Shown here one piece after another: positions 28,353 to 64,000 of a stretch of DNA of 64,000 nt. The notes beneath the pieces are model-generated. The model did no database searches. It had not been told where the DNA came from and saw nothing but the letters and a program-made list of their open reading frames with translations. Where the stretch lies: contig JAUJYZ010001549.1 of NCBI GenBank assembly GCA_033675265.1, positions 230,001-294,000 on the forward strand, written 5' to 3'. The translations under genes were made by a program, and so were the position numbers. Every line of letters starts with the position of its first letter. Within the stretch, counting starts at the first letter, position 1. Origin of the DNA: Actinostola sp. cb2023 (Eukaryota; Cnidaria; Anthozoa; Actiniaria; Actinostolidae).

Positions 28353-31300
28353 TGATGATAATGAAGATGATTGATGATGATAATGATGATGACAATGATG
28401 ATGATGAAGGTACCTTTACCTGTAATCTCAGTTCCTGTAGTTCTATGCATTCTTCAAGTCCCTCTACTGCTAACAGACCACAGTCTGTCATGGTTAGAGT
28501 TTTAAGGTTTGTACAGCAATCTAAGCCTTGCATATTACACGCAGCACAGGAACTGAGGCAAACTCTTACTATCTGGTGATGATAAATAACAAGTATTGAT
28601 AAAAGATAATAACAATGATGAATGATGATGGTAATGATAATAATGATGATGATGATGATTAATGTCAATATTGATGATAATGGTGATGATGATGATGATG
28701 GTGATGATGATATTGATGATGGTGATGATGTTGATAATGATGATGATTATGAATAATTATTATATTAATGATGGTGATACATGATGATGCTGCTGATGAT
28801 GGTGATGTTGATGATGAATGATGATGATGAATAATGATATTAATGATGGTGATAATGCATGATGATGACAATGTCAATGTACATTTACATAGTCTGATAG
28901 TCTGATGATTTTCAAATAGCGTACTGTATTACCAGTATAACTGATGATAATGAATCTTGATATTGACAGATGTCGTCATCAGTACTGCACTATACCTTGT
29001 GCATAGACGTCCCTTCTGGTGATGCACGTAATAACTGTTCCTTGGTCAGAGATGGAAGACTCTTGCTGGCTGAAAATGGTCTCCTGAAATGAGTATAAAA
29101 TCAATGTTGAGTAAATGTTACCCCACTCTACACTCACTCCCTGAATCAACCAGTACAAGACATAACAAACCCTGGCCATAAGGTTCGTACAATGAGGTCA
29201 AAACCAAACTCGAATACATGATATTTTACCTCAGATGCACTGACCTGCACTCTCTCTACCGAACGCCGCTTTGTGGCTCTAAAATATGGTAGAGAGAGTG
29301 TATAGGACCAGGGTAATGGTAGATATACCTTTCCAAATAGCAGGTAATGATGTAACACATGTAATACCTTGGTCTCTGTCTTGCTTTAGTCTTTGCAACA
29401 GGTTGTGTTCTATCTTCATAAGTTGTCGAACTAAACATTGAATGGTAAACAAACTTACTAATAAAATAACCAACTTTAACTTGAAGTACCAAACACCAGA
29501 AAGAGTTCTTCCTCCAAGGTGCAGCCAAGGTTTTTTTAACCAACTTCAAGGTGTTTTGAAATTGGAGGAAGAGCTCTTTTGAGTGTTTGATTTAGCTTCT
29601 CAAACCATGAATAATTCTTGGAGAAATTCAAAGTTAAAGTTGACCAAATTCTATGCTAATTTTCAAGTCATATCCTTTGTTTTATCCTCATAATATAAGA
29701 TAATAATAATAATAATAATAATTTATTCATTTATATTGCACAAATATCAATCATAAATGGTATGCAATAATAATATAAATAAAATAAAAAATAAAATAAA
29801 ATAAAATATAAATAAATAAAAAATAAATGAAGTATTAATGAGAATATAGATAGAGTACAGACATTGATTCTATACCTCCATGGGACATGGTCTTTTAACC
29901 ACTTCATTCTTCTTTCTTCCACATTCACAAGATCTGGTGTAGAGGGCTGGATATGACTTTTGTTAGCTTGTTGACTTTCTTCAAATTTTCTTTTTTCTTC
30001 ATCAAGTTTTCTCTGTTTTTCTTTGTTGGTATTCTGTTCTTTGGTTCTCTGTTGTTCTTGTTTCTTCTTCTCTTCGTCCATTCTCAGTCTGTCTTTCATT
30101 TCTTCTTCTATTCTCTTTCGTTCAATTTCTTCTGATTTTTTCCTTTTCATTTCAGCCATTTTTTCCTCCTCCATTTTCCTCTCTTCTTCTTCCTTTGTCT
30201 TTCTTTCTTCCATTTCTTTCTTCGTGGCCTCTTCTTGTTTTCTTTCTTCATCTATTTTCTTGTCTTCTTCTTGTCTTCTTCTTTCCTCCACTTCTTTTGC
30301 TTTCTTGATTTCATCCAGTTTTCTTCTTTCCTCTTCCTTTTGTCTTTTCTCTTCTAAATCCTTTCTTCTTTTCTCCTCTTCTTCTCTTCTCTTTCTTTCT
30401 AAAACTTCCAACTCTCTTTTGCGTTCTTCTTCTATTTTCCTTTCTTCCTCTTTCATTCTTCTTTCTTCTTCGTCTTTTCGTTTCTGTTCTTCCATTTCTT
30501 TATTCCACTTTTCTTCTTTTATGATTCGATCTTCTTCAATTCTCTTTCTCTTTGACATTTCTTTCACTTTTCTTTCGTCTTCTGCTTTTCTTTCTATTTC
30601 TTCTCGGTATTTATCTTCCATTTGCTGTTGTCTTTGTTTTCTTCTCTGTGCAAGTATTTCTTTGTGTTGCTTGTAAACCCTGACCAAAAACAATAATGAT
30701 TATTATTTTATTAAAAGAAAATCCAAGACTCAGAGCAAAAATGAGTGTCGTTTTAATATTTTGACTGTGTCGCACAGTCTTCTTCAGTGATGTGAGTTAT
30801 GTGACAAGTCGTCACGTGGCATCAGCAGGTAGTATACATGTGGGAGTTCAGCACCCTCATTTTGGTTCAGAGTGGGTTGCTCTTGATGGCAATAGCCATT
30901 ATTATTATGAAATACCTATTGTCATCATCATCATCATTATTATAATTATTATCATCACCATCATCGTCATCATCATTAGAATCATCACCCTCATCATCAC
31001 CTAACACCATCATCATCGTCACCATCATCATCACCATCATCGTCACCATCATCATCATTAGAATCATCATCATCACCATCATCATCTGTTTTCATTCATT
31101 CATTCTATCCTACCTGTATCCTCTAAATGTTTTTTGTATTTTGAGTGCAGCTTTGTTACGTTTCAGTCTCTGATACTCAGCTTCTTGAAACTAAAACCAG
31201 GCAAACAGAAAAAAATAATGTCTGAATGAGCATTTGAAAAGTACATGATGGTCTCAAAACCAGTCGAACATTAATAATAATAACATTGCTGCTGGAAATG

Positions 31301-34300
31301 TTTGTTTCTCAATGTACTTACTTTCATTTCTTCAAACACTTTCTTCTCTTTTTCTTTTTCTTGCTCCAATTTTTTTATTTCTTTCTAAAATAAACAATAA
31401 AAAGAGAATTTTCCACTTTAAAATATGCATGTATTTCTTTCAGATTCCTATTTCTCCTATTTGCATTCTGGGGAAATTGAATGGATGGATGGGATGAGAT
31501 AACTAAATGGATTGATGTGCAAGTGTATGCAGTGGATGGATGAATGGATGAATAAACTGATTGTGTGCTGGTGAACAGGTGGGATAGCATGAATGGATGG
31601 ATGGATGGATGGATGGATGGATGGATGGATGGATGGATGGATGGATGGATGGATGGATGGATGGATGGATGGATGGATGAATGAATGGATGGATGGATGG
31701 ATGGATGGATGGATGGATGGATGGATGGATGGATGGATGAATGAATGAATGAATGAATGAATGAATGAATGAATGAATGAATGAATGAATGAATGAATGG
31801 ATGGATGAATGAATGGATGAATGGATGGATGGATGAATGGATAAATGAATGAATGGATGGATGGATAAATACCTGGAATTCCTGCTTTAAAACATGGAGT
31901 TTTTGTTCTTCTTGTTTCTTTTCTTTTTCAATTTTCTCCTGTAAAACCTGAAACAATAAAAATAGAACTCATTGTCGATAAATGACAGCAATGTATGTAA
32001 TGCAATGATGGTGATGGTGAAGATAATGGAGATGATAATGATGGTGATAATGATGGTAAATGTTGGTATTGGTGCTAGTTGCTAATGATGATGATGACAA
32101 GATGGATGATGATGATGATGGTGGTGATGATGCTATAATTATAAGCCATGGTTATATGTCTAACAAATCCATGCCATGATCATGTCATGCCATGTTTTTT
32201 TCACAGTTATAAGCAATCTGCTGTACAAATGCTGCAGTGTCTAGTCACACCACACGATGCTCTTAATTTGACTTATAGAATACACTTATAGAAAGTACAT
32301 ACCTTTTGGTTTCTATTCAGAAGCTTTTGTGCTTCCTCGAGCTCTTCTTTTCTCAGTTTTCTTGCATTTCTTTCTTTCTCTAGTCTTTCATCTTCTTCTC
32401 TTTTCATTCTCTCATACATTTCAATCCTCTCCTGTTTTTTTCTTGACTGTTTTTCCTCCAGCTGCTGAAGCTGTTTCTCTGCAGTTTCCTCTAACAGTCT
32501 GACTTGATCAGAGATGGCTGTTACAATGAATGATTGAATCATTACAACTTGTACATTTATACTTGCAGATATCCATGATCATCATCATCACTAATCATCA
32601 TCATCACCATGATCAACACTATCATCATCTTCATTGATCTGATCAGCATCATCATTATCACTGATCAGCATCATCATTAGCATCATCACTGATCAGCATC
32701 ATCATCAGCATCATCACTGATCACCATCAGCATCATCACTGATCATCATCATCATCACCATCATCACTGATCTGCATCATCATCACTGATCACCATCATC
32801 ATCAGCATCATCACTGATCACCATCATCACTGATCACCATCATTATCAGCATCATCACTGATCACCATCATTATCAGCATCATCACTGATCATCATCACC
32901 ATCATCACTGATCACCATCATCATCAGTATCATCACTGATCACCATCATCATCACCATCATCACTGATCACCATCATCATCACCATCATCACTGATCACC
33001 ATCATCATCAGTATCATCACTGATCACCATCATCATCACCATCATCACTGATCACCATCATCATCACCATCATCACCATCATCATCACCATCATCATCAG
33101 TATCATCACTGATCACCATCATCATCACCATCATCACTGATCACCATCATCATCACCATCATCACTGATCACCATTATCATCACTGATCACCATCATCAT
33201 CAGTATCATCACTGATCACCATCATCATCACCATCATCACTGATCACCATCATCATCACCATCATCACTGATCACCATCATCATCACCATCATCACTGAT
33301 CACCATCATCATCAGTATCATCACTGATCACCATCATTATCAGCATCATCACTGATCACCATCATCATTATCAGCATCATCACTGATCACCATCATTATC
33401 ACCATCATCACTGATCACCATCATCATCACCATCATCACTGATCACCATCATCATCACCATCATCACTGATCACCATCATCATCAGTATCATCACTGATC
33501 ACCATCATCATCAGCATCATCACTGATCACCATCATCATCACCATCATCACTGATCACCATCATCATCAGTATCATCACTGATCACCATCATCATCAGCA
33601 TCATCACTGATCACCATCATCATCACCATCATCACTGATCACCATCATCATCAGTATCATCACTGATCACCATCATTATCAGCATCATCACTGATCACCA
33701 TCATTATCAGCATCATCACTGATCACCATCATTATCACCATCATCACTGATCACCATCATCATCACCATCATCACTGATCACCATCATCATCACCATCAT
33801 CACTGATCACCATCATCATCAGTATCATCACTGATCACCATCATCATCAGCATCATCACTGATCACCACCATCATCATCACCATCATCACTGATCACCAT
33901 CATCATCAGTATCATCACTGATCACCATCATTATCAGCATCATCACTGATCACCATCATTATCAGCATCATCACTGATCACCATCATTATCACCATCATC
34001 ACTGATCACCATCATCATCACCATCATCACTGATCACCATCATCATCACCATCATCACTGATCACCATCATCATCAGTATCATCACTGATCACCATCATC
34101 ATCAGCATCATCACTGATCACCATCATCATCACCATCATCACTGATCACCATCATCATCAGTATCATCACTGATCACCATCATCATCATGATGACTGGCT
34201 CAAAACAACTAACACACACTAACTTACTAACTTCTCTCATGATTGTAAGCCGTGTAGCTGCAAAAACAGCCCAACAAAAACACTTCATTGTAAGGTGCAT

Positions 34301-36567
34301 ATATAGTGTATGCATTATATAAATGTTATGCTGTATGATCAAATCATATCATCATCATCATCATCTTCAATATAATCATCATCATCATCATCATCATCAA
34401 TATAATCATAATAATCATCATCATCATCATCATCATCACTCATCATCAATATAATCATGATAATAATAATCATCATCACTCATCATCATCAATATAATCA
34501 TCATCATCATCATCATTCATCATCATCATCAATATAATCATAATAATAATAATCATCATCATCATCACTCATCATCAATATAATCATCATCATCATCATC
34601 ATCACTCATCATCATCATCACTCATCATCATCATCAATATAATCATAATAATCATCATCATCATCATCACTCATCATCATCATTATAATCACTATAATCA
34701 CTCATCACTCATCGTTATCATCATGGCAATGACTGTACTAACCTGGTCTAATAATGTCAATAGTCATGTTGTTCTCACAGGATGCCCTTCTAAGTTTCTC
34801 CTTTTCTTCCTTCTCCTCTGCTTCGTTGATCTCTGACAAGACCTGAAATAACATAACGCATCCAATCAGAAGTAACACACAGCTTGCACGATATGACATC
34901 AAATAATACCTTGTTTCTGATGTCCAATGGGTTGTCATGGCAATCTTCCCCAAGAGCCTCCTTAATTTTCTTGGCAAGAATCTGATCTTCATTCTTTGTG
35001 TCATCTACATGTGTCAGTAATGAAACAGAGGAACCCATGAAAACACACCAATTTACAACCAGGCATACAACATAACACAGCCTAAAAGTTTGCTAACATG
35101 CAAGCACATAGTCAATAAATACAAATAAAATTAAATTAAAAAAATATAAAAAAATAAAATAAAAGTCTCGTTCTATTCCCACTGACAAGTTTCCCATAAA
35201 TAATTCAATTATAACCAGTTTTGTTTTGAATGTCTGCTTATGACAGGTGTCTGGTTACAACCCTGGCACTGGTAATGTATGAAAGGTGGATAGCGCTATC
35301 CGTTGGATAAACCCTTATCCAGTGGATAACTTTATTTTTTGATTTTTTTAAAAAGTTTTTTTAAATGAATAATTAATTACTTTACAAATACTACAAATAC
35401 GCAATACTTAGTAAAAGTTACAAACAGCATCAACTTATCCACTAGTAAGATAAGGATTTATCCATCGAGTAGCGCTATCCACCTTTCATACAACCGGGCC
35501 AGGCTGTTGCCAGCACAAGTTAGCTAGGGTACTGTTATAAGTTAATCGTGTACAACTGTAAGTTTTTGCATAATCAGGATATTACAGATTTTATTACATA
35601 CTTGACCCATGTTTGATGTTTGGGTATAGGGGTGCAGCTGAGGGGTTTGAAACCCTGACCCTGTTTAGGACAAAAAAAAACTAAAATACACACCCTGTTT
35701 AGGACAACAACCTCTATTTTAGGACCCTGTTTAGACACAATTTTAACGGTGTTTAATTGGCAATTGCAATAAATTATTATCTTGGATCTCAGATGGCTAA
35801 ATACCAGATAAAACCATATTTAACGACGACAATCGTGCATTACCATACTCTGCTTAGGACAGACTCACATAAAATTATATACCCTGTTCAGGACAGAGAG
35901 GCCAAAAACCATACCCTGTCCAGCATGTCCCTGTATAGCCCATATATGGGAGTACCCCCCCCCCCTTCAGTAATCTATTCCTCCCTTTTGTTTACAAACC
36001 TAATGGACGTTCATGAAGAACATCTTCACATTCATCTACTTGTTGTTGAACATACTCAGTTCTTGAGTGTACAAACTTGAGATATTCCTCAATAGAATCA
36101 GGCAACACATTTGCATCCTACAACGAATTGAACCCACAAAATTCAACTATAAACAGAACAACAATATTACTTCATGAAAAACGCAGTTTTGAAGCTCTGC
36201 CATTATTTGAAAGATTAAATAAGTTATTTTTATTGAACGCTTTTAGATTCAATTACGCATATAAAGCGCGTTGCTGGGCAACGGTGAAGAGTCACTCGCT
36301 TTTTAGTTGTGTTGATTTTGTCTATTGAAAACAGAGATCTGATCGACCCGTAATATTTATAATGGTGAGTAGAAGTATCAATTACTAATATACTTATTGA
36401 GAAAACAGAATAACTACAGAAATAACTACCTTGTCGATGATTTCATAAGCGTTCAAATCACTTTCCTCCAAATCATCAATTTCCAAATTGTCCGCGGATA
36501 TTGCGTCCAATTCTCTCTGTATTTCGGCTTCAATTTCAGCCTCATCGTCATCAACGATTCTTGTCAT
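18259..36567 (-). CDS. LRRIQ1: LRRIQ1, leucine-rich repeat and IQ domain protein
   Basis: LRRIQ1 is a calmodulin-type IQ and LRR protein linked to ciliated cells; its molecular role is not well defined. The start [16 protein letters not shown] (ATG at 36567) has the acidic family N-terminus. Exons, 5' to 3': 36430-36567, 36000-36117, 34910-35004, 34743-34842, 32303-32517, 31873-31947, 31322-31384, 31114-31190, 29876-30679, 29368-29430, 29245-29278, 28996-29083 (or to 29061), 28420-28572, 27704-27854, 27436-27503, 26849-26974, 26250-26377, 25779-25852, 25265-25358, 24553-24616, 24327-24427, 23974-24031, 23416-23675, 23030-23114, 22655-22792, 21990-22171, 21480-21513, 21215-21408, 20687-20775, 20500-20607, 19724-19802, 19174-19351, 19036-19108, 18259-18314. 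Phases agree at every join but one (29245-29083). The total is about 1446 aa. The signature [11 protein letters not shown] near the C-terminus and the acidic [15 protein letters not shown] after the last IQ are typical of the family. Confidence 0.9.
18320..19026. repeat. GTGACATATAGT minisatellite
   Basis: Units of 10-40 bp made of GACATATAGTGTGACA and GACAACGT variants. It fills the intron between the last two LRRIQ1 exons, reaching within about 10 bp of both splice sites. Confidence 0.95.
19362..19720. repeat. 20-bp minisatellite AAGTGAATGAATGGAAGGGA and purine tract
   Basis: About ten 20-bp units, then a degenerate AG-rich tract, filling the LRRIQ1 intron between exons 19174-19351 and 19724-19802. 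Confidence 0.93.
19835..20492. repeat. 19-bp minisatellite ATATGGTTATAACATCCTT
   Basis: Diverged ATCCTTATATGG units to about 20025, then about 24 near-identical 19-bp units with GTT/GCT variants in blocks. The array stops 7 bp from the donor of exon 20500-20607. Confidence 0.96.
21615..21885. repeat. 40-bp repeat (two 20-bp halves)
   Basis: Alternating AAGGAATTTTGTTACCAAAT and ATGGAATTTTGTTGCCAAAT halves in an LRRIQ1 intron. Confidence 0.92.
21990..23114 (-). CDS. LRRIQ1: LRRIQ1 triple IQ-motif exons
   Basis: Three IQ motifs in a row: [18 protein letters not shown] (23030-23114), [18 protein letters not shown] (22655-22792) and [18 protein letters not shown] split between 22655-22792 and 21990-22171. 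Each has the IQxxxRG core for calmodulin-like light chains. An acidic stretch [13 protein letters not shown] follows. Confidence 0.92.
22400..22645. repeat. (ATC/ACC)n array
   Basis: CAT/CAC triplets starting about 10 bp beyond the donor of LRRIQ1 exon 22655-22792. Confidence 0.9.
23125..23365. repeat. Degenerate TGATGTCA-rich repeat
   Basis: Repeated ATAATGATGTCA and GGTATGACGTCATGG motifs in an LRRIQ1 intron; many are CRE or CRE-half-site matches. Confidence 0.65.
24086..24300. repeat. 31-bp minisatellite, GATTGCTTGGTGGGTACCCT
   Basis: Seven units in the LRRIQ1 intron before exon 24327-24427, with CTGTA and CTACATAA variants. Confidence 0.93.
24553..29083 (-). CDS. LRRIQ1: LRRIQ1 leucine-rich repeat exons
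   Basis: Exons 28996-29083 through 24553-24616 encode consecutive LRRs: [79 protein letters not shown]. They end in a cap-like [14 protein letters not shown]. The LxxLxLxxN pattern across exon joins supports the chosen splice sites. It also shows that the acceptor for exon 27436-27503 is the inner AG at 27504, because the outer one at 27535 gives a stop. Confidence 0.88.
24648..25235. repeat. (GAT)n array
   Basis: TGA/TGG triplets, with a nested 18-bp block GGTCATGATGATGATGAT repeated about six times at 24757-24877. Confidence 0.93.
25975..26232. repeat. About 107-bp repeat with inverted arms
   Basis: Units carry GTGGTCGCTTACAAGAGGTA and, in inverse, CGAATCTCTTGTAAGCGACC, so each can fold. 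About 2.4 units in an LRRIQ1 intron. Confidence 0.8.
26395..26812. repeat. (GAT)n array
   Basis: Degenerate TGATGATGG array in the LRRIQ1 intron between exons 26250-26377 and 26849-26974. Confidence 0.9.
27030..27362. repeat. (CAAG)n tetranucleotide array
   Basis: AAGC repeats with AAGG and AATG variants in an LRRIQ1 intron. Confidence 0.96.
27905..28405. repeat. (GAT/GGT)n array
   Basis: Starts about 50 bp from exon 27704-27854 and ends about 15 bp from exon 28420-28572, filling that intron. A similar tract is at 28600-28870 in the next intron. Confidence 0.92.
29478..29645. mobile_element. Palindromic MITE, GTTCTTCCTCCAA family
   Basis: Contains AGAGTTCTTCCTCCAA and its reverse TTGGAGGAAGAGCTC, and an outer arm CTTGGAGAAATTCAAAGTTA. 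A second, interrupted copy spans 51540-52300. Beyond it, 29700-29730 is (AAT)n. Confidence 0.65.
29876..30679 (-). CDS. LRRIQ1: LRRIQ1 coiled-coil exon
   Basis: A single 804-bp exon of about 267 residues, almost entirely E/K/R-rich heptad-like sequence ([20 protein letters not shown]). It begins within an IQ motif completed from exon 31114-31190 ([13 protein letters not shown] then VYKQH) and ends before the LRR region with [13 protein letters not shown]. It is a long helix linking the first IQ to the LRRs. Confidence 0.9.
30905..31088. repeat. (ATC)n tract
   Basis: ATT/ATC triplets in the LRRIQ1 intron between exons 31114-31190 and 29876-30679. Confidence 0.85.
31475..31868. repeat. (ATGG)n / (AATG)n array
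   Basis: GGAT and GAAT tetranucleotides in blocks. The array starts 4-6 bp from the donor of LRRIQ1 exon 31873-31947. Confidence 0.97.
32570..34190. repeat. TCACTGATCACCATCATCAT satellite
   Basis: About 1.6 kb of 24-33 bp units built from CATCATCACTGATCACC, so a palindromic TGATCA recurs in almost every unit. AGTATC/AGCATC/ACCATC variants recur in blocks, suggesting higher-order duplication. Confidence 0.94.
34340..34715. repeat. (ATC)n with CAATATAATC spacers
   Basis: Runs of ATC broken by CAATATAATCAT every 30-60 bp; same LRRIQ1 intron as the 32570 satellite. Confidence 0.92.
35278..35490. mobile_element. MITE, TATGAAAGGTGGATAGCGCT ends
   Basis: Arms GAAAGGTGGATAGCGCTATC and, inverted, GATAGCGCTATCCACCTTTC; the interior has TTATCCAGTGGATAA. 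The same family, with foreign cargo, is at 53978-54242. Confidence 0.8.
35640..35935. repeat. Dispersed ACCCTGTTTAGGACA repeats
   Basis: About seven diverged copies of ACCCTGTTTAGGACA spaced irregularly in LRRIQ1 intron 2. A C-run follows at 35947-35964. Confidence 0.65.
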
Positions 36568-37165
36568 TATTATATTACATTCTTAGCTATGTATTTGGAC
36601 TCCTATAACAACGATCGACCATTGCGATCGCCTATAAAAACCGCAAATACAAATAAACGATCTTTAATTTTGATTACGGTCGCCATGTTTATTACCCAGA
36701 AAGCGCTGCGGGCGTCGATGTTATATAATTTATCGAAACAGTTGTTTATCTTGGAAAAATGCAATTTCCAACTGTCAATACGATATACCTGTTTTCTTTA
36801 ATCGTGCGAAAAGGGTTGGGGGTAATCAATAATTTAACGCAAAAAATATTCCTTTTTGAAGACCAACATTATATGAAATATCAAAAAGGCCCATTTAAGA
36901 ACCTTCAACACCCACCCAAACGAGCCCCTCAAAGATTTAAATTTAGATATTTTTCTGAAAATTTTACAACTTATTTTGGAGTTTATGTTTCGATTTTGAG
37001 AAAAAAAATAGAATTTAATATATGGGCGGTTTAGTTCCCTAAATTTTATGTCAGGGGTGTTATTTATCGGTACGAGAGAGCCCCAAGGTCCCGTATGTTG
37101 GTAGTGCCAGGGCCATATCTGTGTGTCGTCATTGTGTGCTCAGCCATCTGTTTTCATGGCATGAC
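36568..37165. promoter_or_regulatory. Putative divergent promoter, LRRIQ1 and CECR2
   Basis: The two start codons face away from each other 598 bp apart, so both promoters and 5' UTRs must lie here or in unseen upstream exons. I see no TATA box or CpG-rich core that I would stake a position on. Confidence 0.45.

Positions 37166-64000
<26,835 letters not shown>

Overview
This is a gene-bearing, repeat-rich stretch of a metazoan nuclear genome. Genes have many short exons with GT-AG introns, and the DNA is AT-rich. The three proteins are animal families: HPS5, LRRIQ1 and CECR2. MITE-like palindromes, tRNA-derived SINEs and a DIRS-type retroelement with a SAP-domain gag fit a non-vertebrate, probably marine animal (hemichordate, cephalochordate or cnidarian grade). 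The sequence alone does not give the species.

Layout. (1) 1279-17098, + strand: HPS5, a BLOC-2 subunit. The N-terminus lies before the window; 25 exons can be joined in one consistent reading frame, ending in an unexpected C-terminal RING-H2-like module. (2) 17099-18258: convergent intergenic region with a G-rich palindromic element and a CRE/CCAAT promoter-like patch. (3) 18259-36567, - strand: LRRIQ1 complete, 34 exons and about 1446 aa. Its order is N-terminal IQ, long coiled coil, leucine-rich repeats, three more IQ motifs and a basic tail. (4) 36568-37165: probable divergent promoter shared by LRRIQ1 and CECR2. (5) 37166-64000, + strand: CECR2, an ISWI-associated bromodomain protein. Fifteen exons are visible and the frame is open at the window end. 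An intron of CECR2 (58306-62960) holds a decayed DIRS retroelement encoding gag, RT, RNase H and a tyrosine recombinase.

Most of the remaining DNA is intronic tandem repeat: (ATC)n, (ATT)n, tetranucleotides and 17-, 19-, 21-, 31-, 90- and 117-bp minisatellites. MITE insertions make up much of the rest. Several arrays begin within a few bases of a splice donor, and at least one repeat unit looks like a copy of the exon-intron junction. In CECR2, inverted repeats flank exons 8-9 and exon 11. Both blocks are multiples of three, so hairpin-driven skipping or circularisation would keep frame. A MITE downstream of exon 11 carries an inverted copy of that exon's 3' splice site. A second MITE has its interior amplified into a 23-copy 90-bp satellite with higher-order structure.

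The three genes are unrelated in pathway (organelle biogenesis, ciliary/calmodulin-binding scaffold, chromatin remodelling). No functional cluster is implied.
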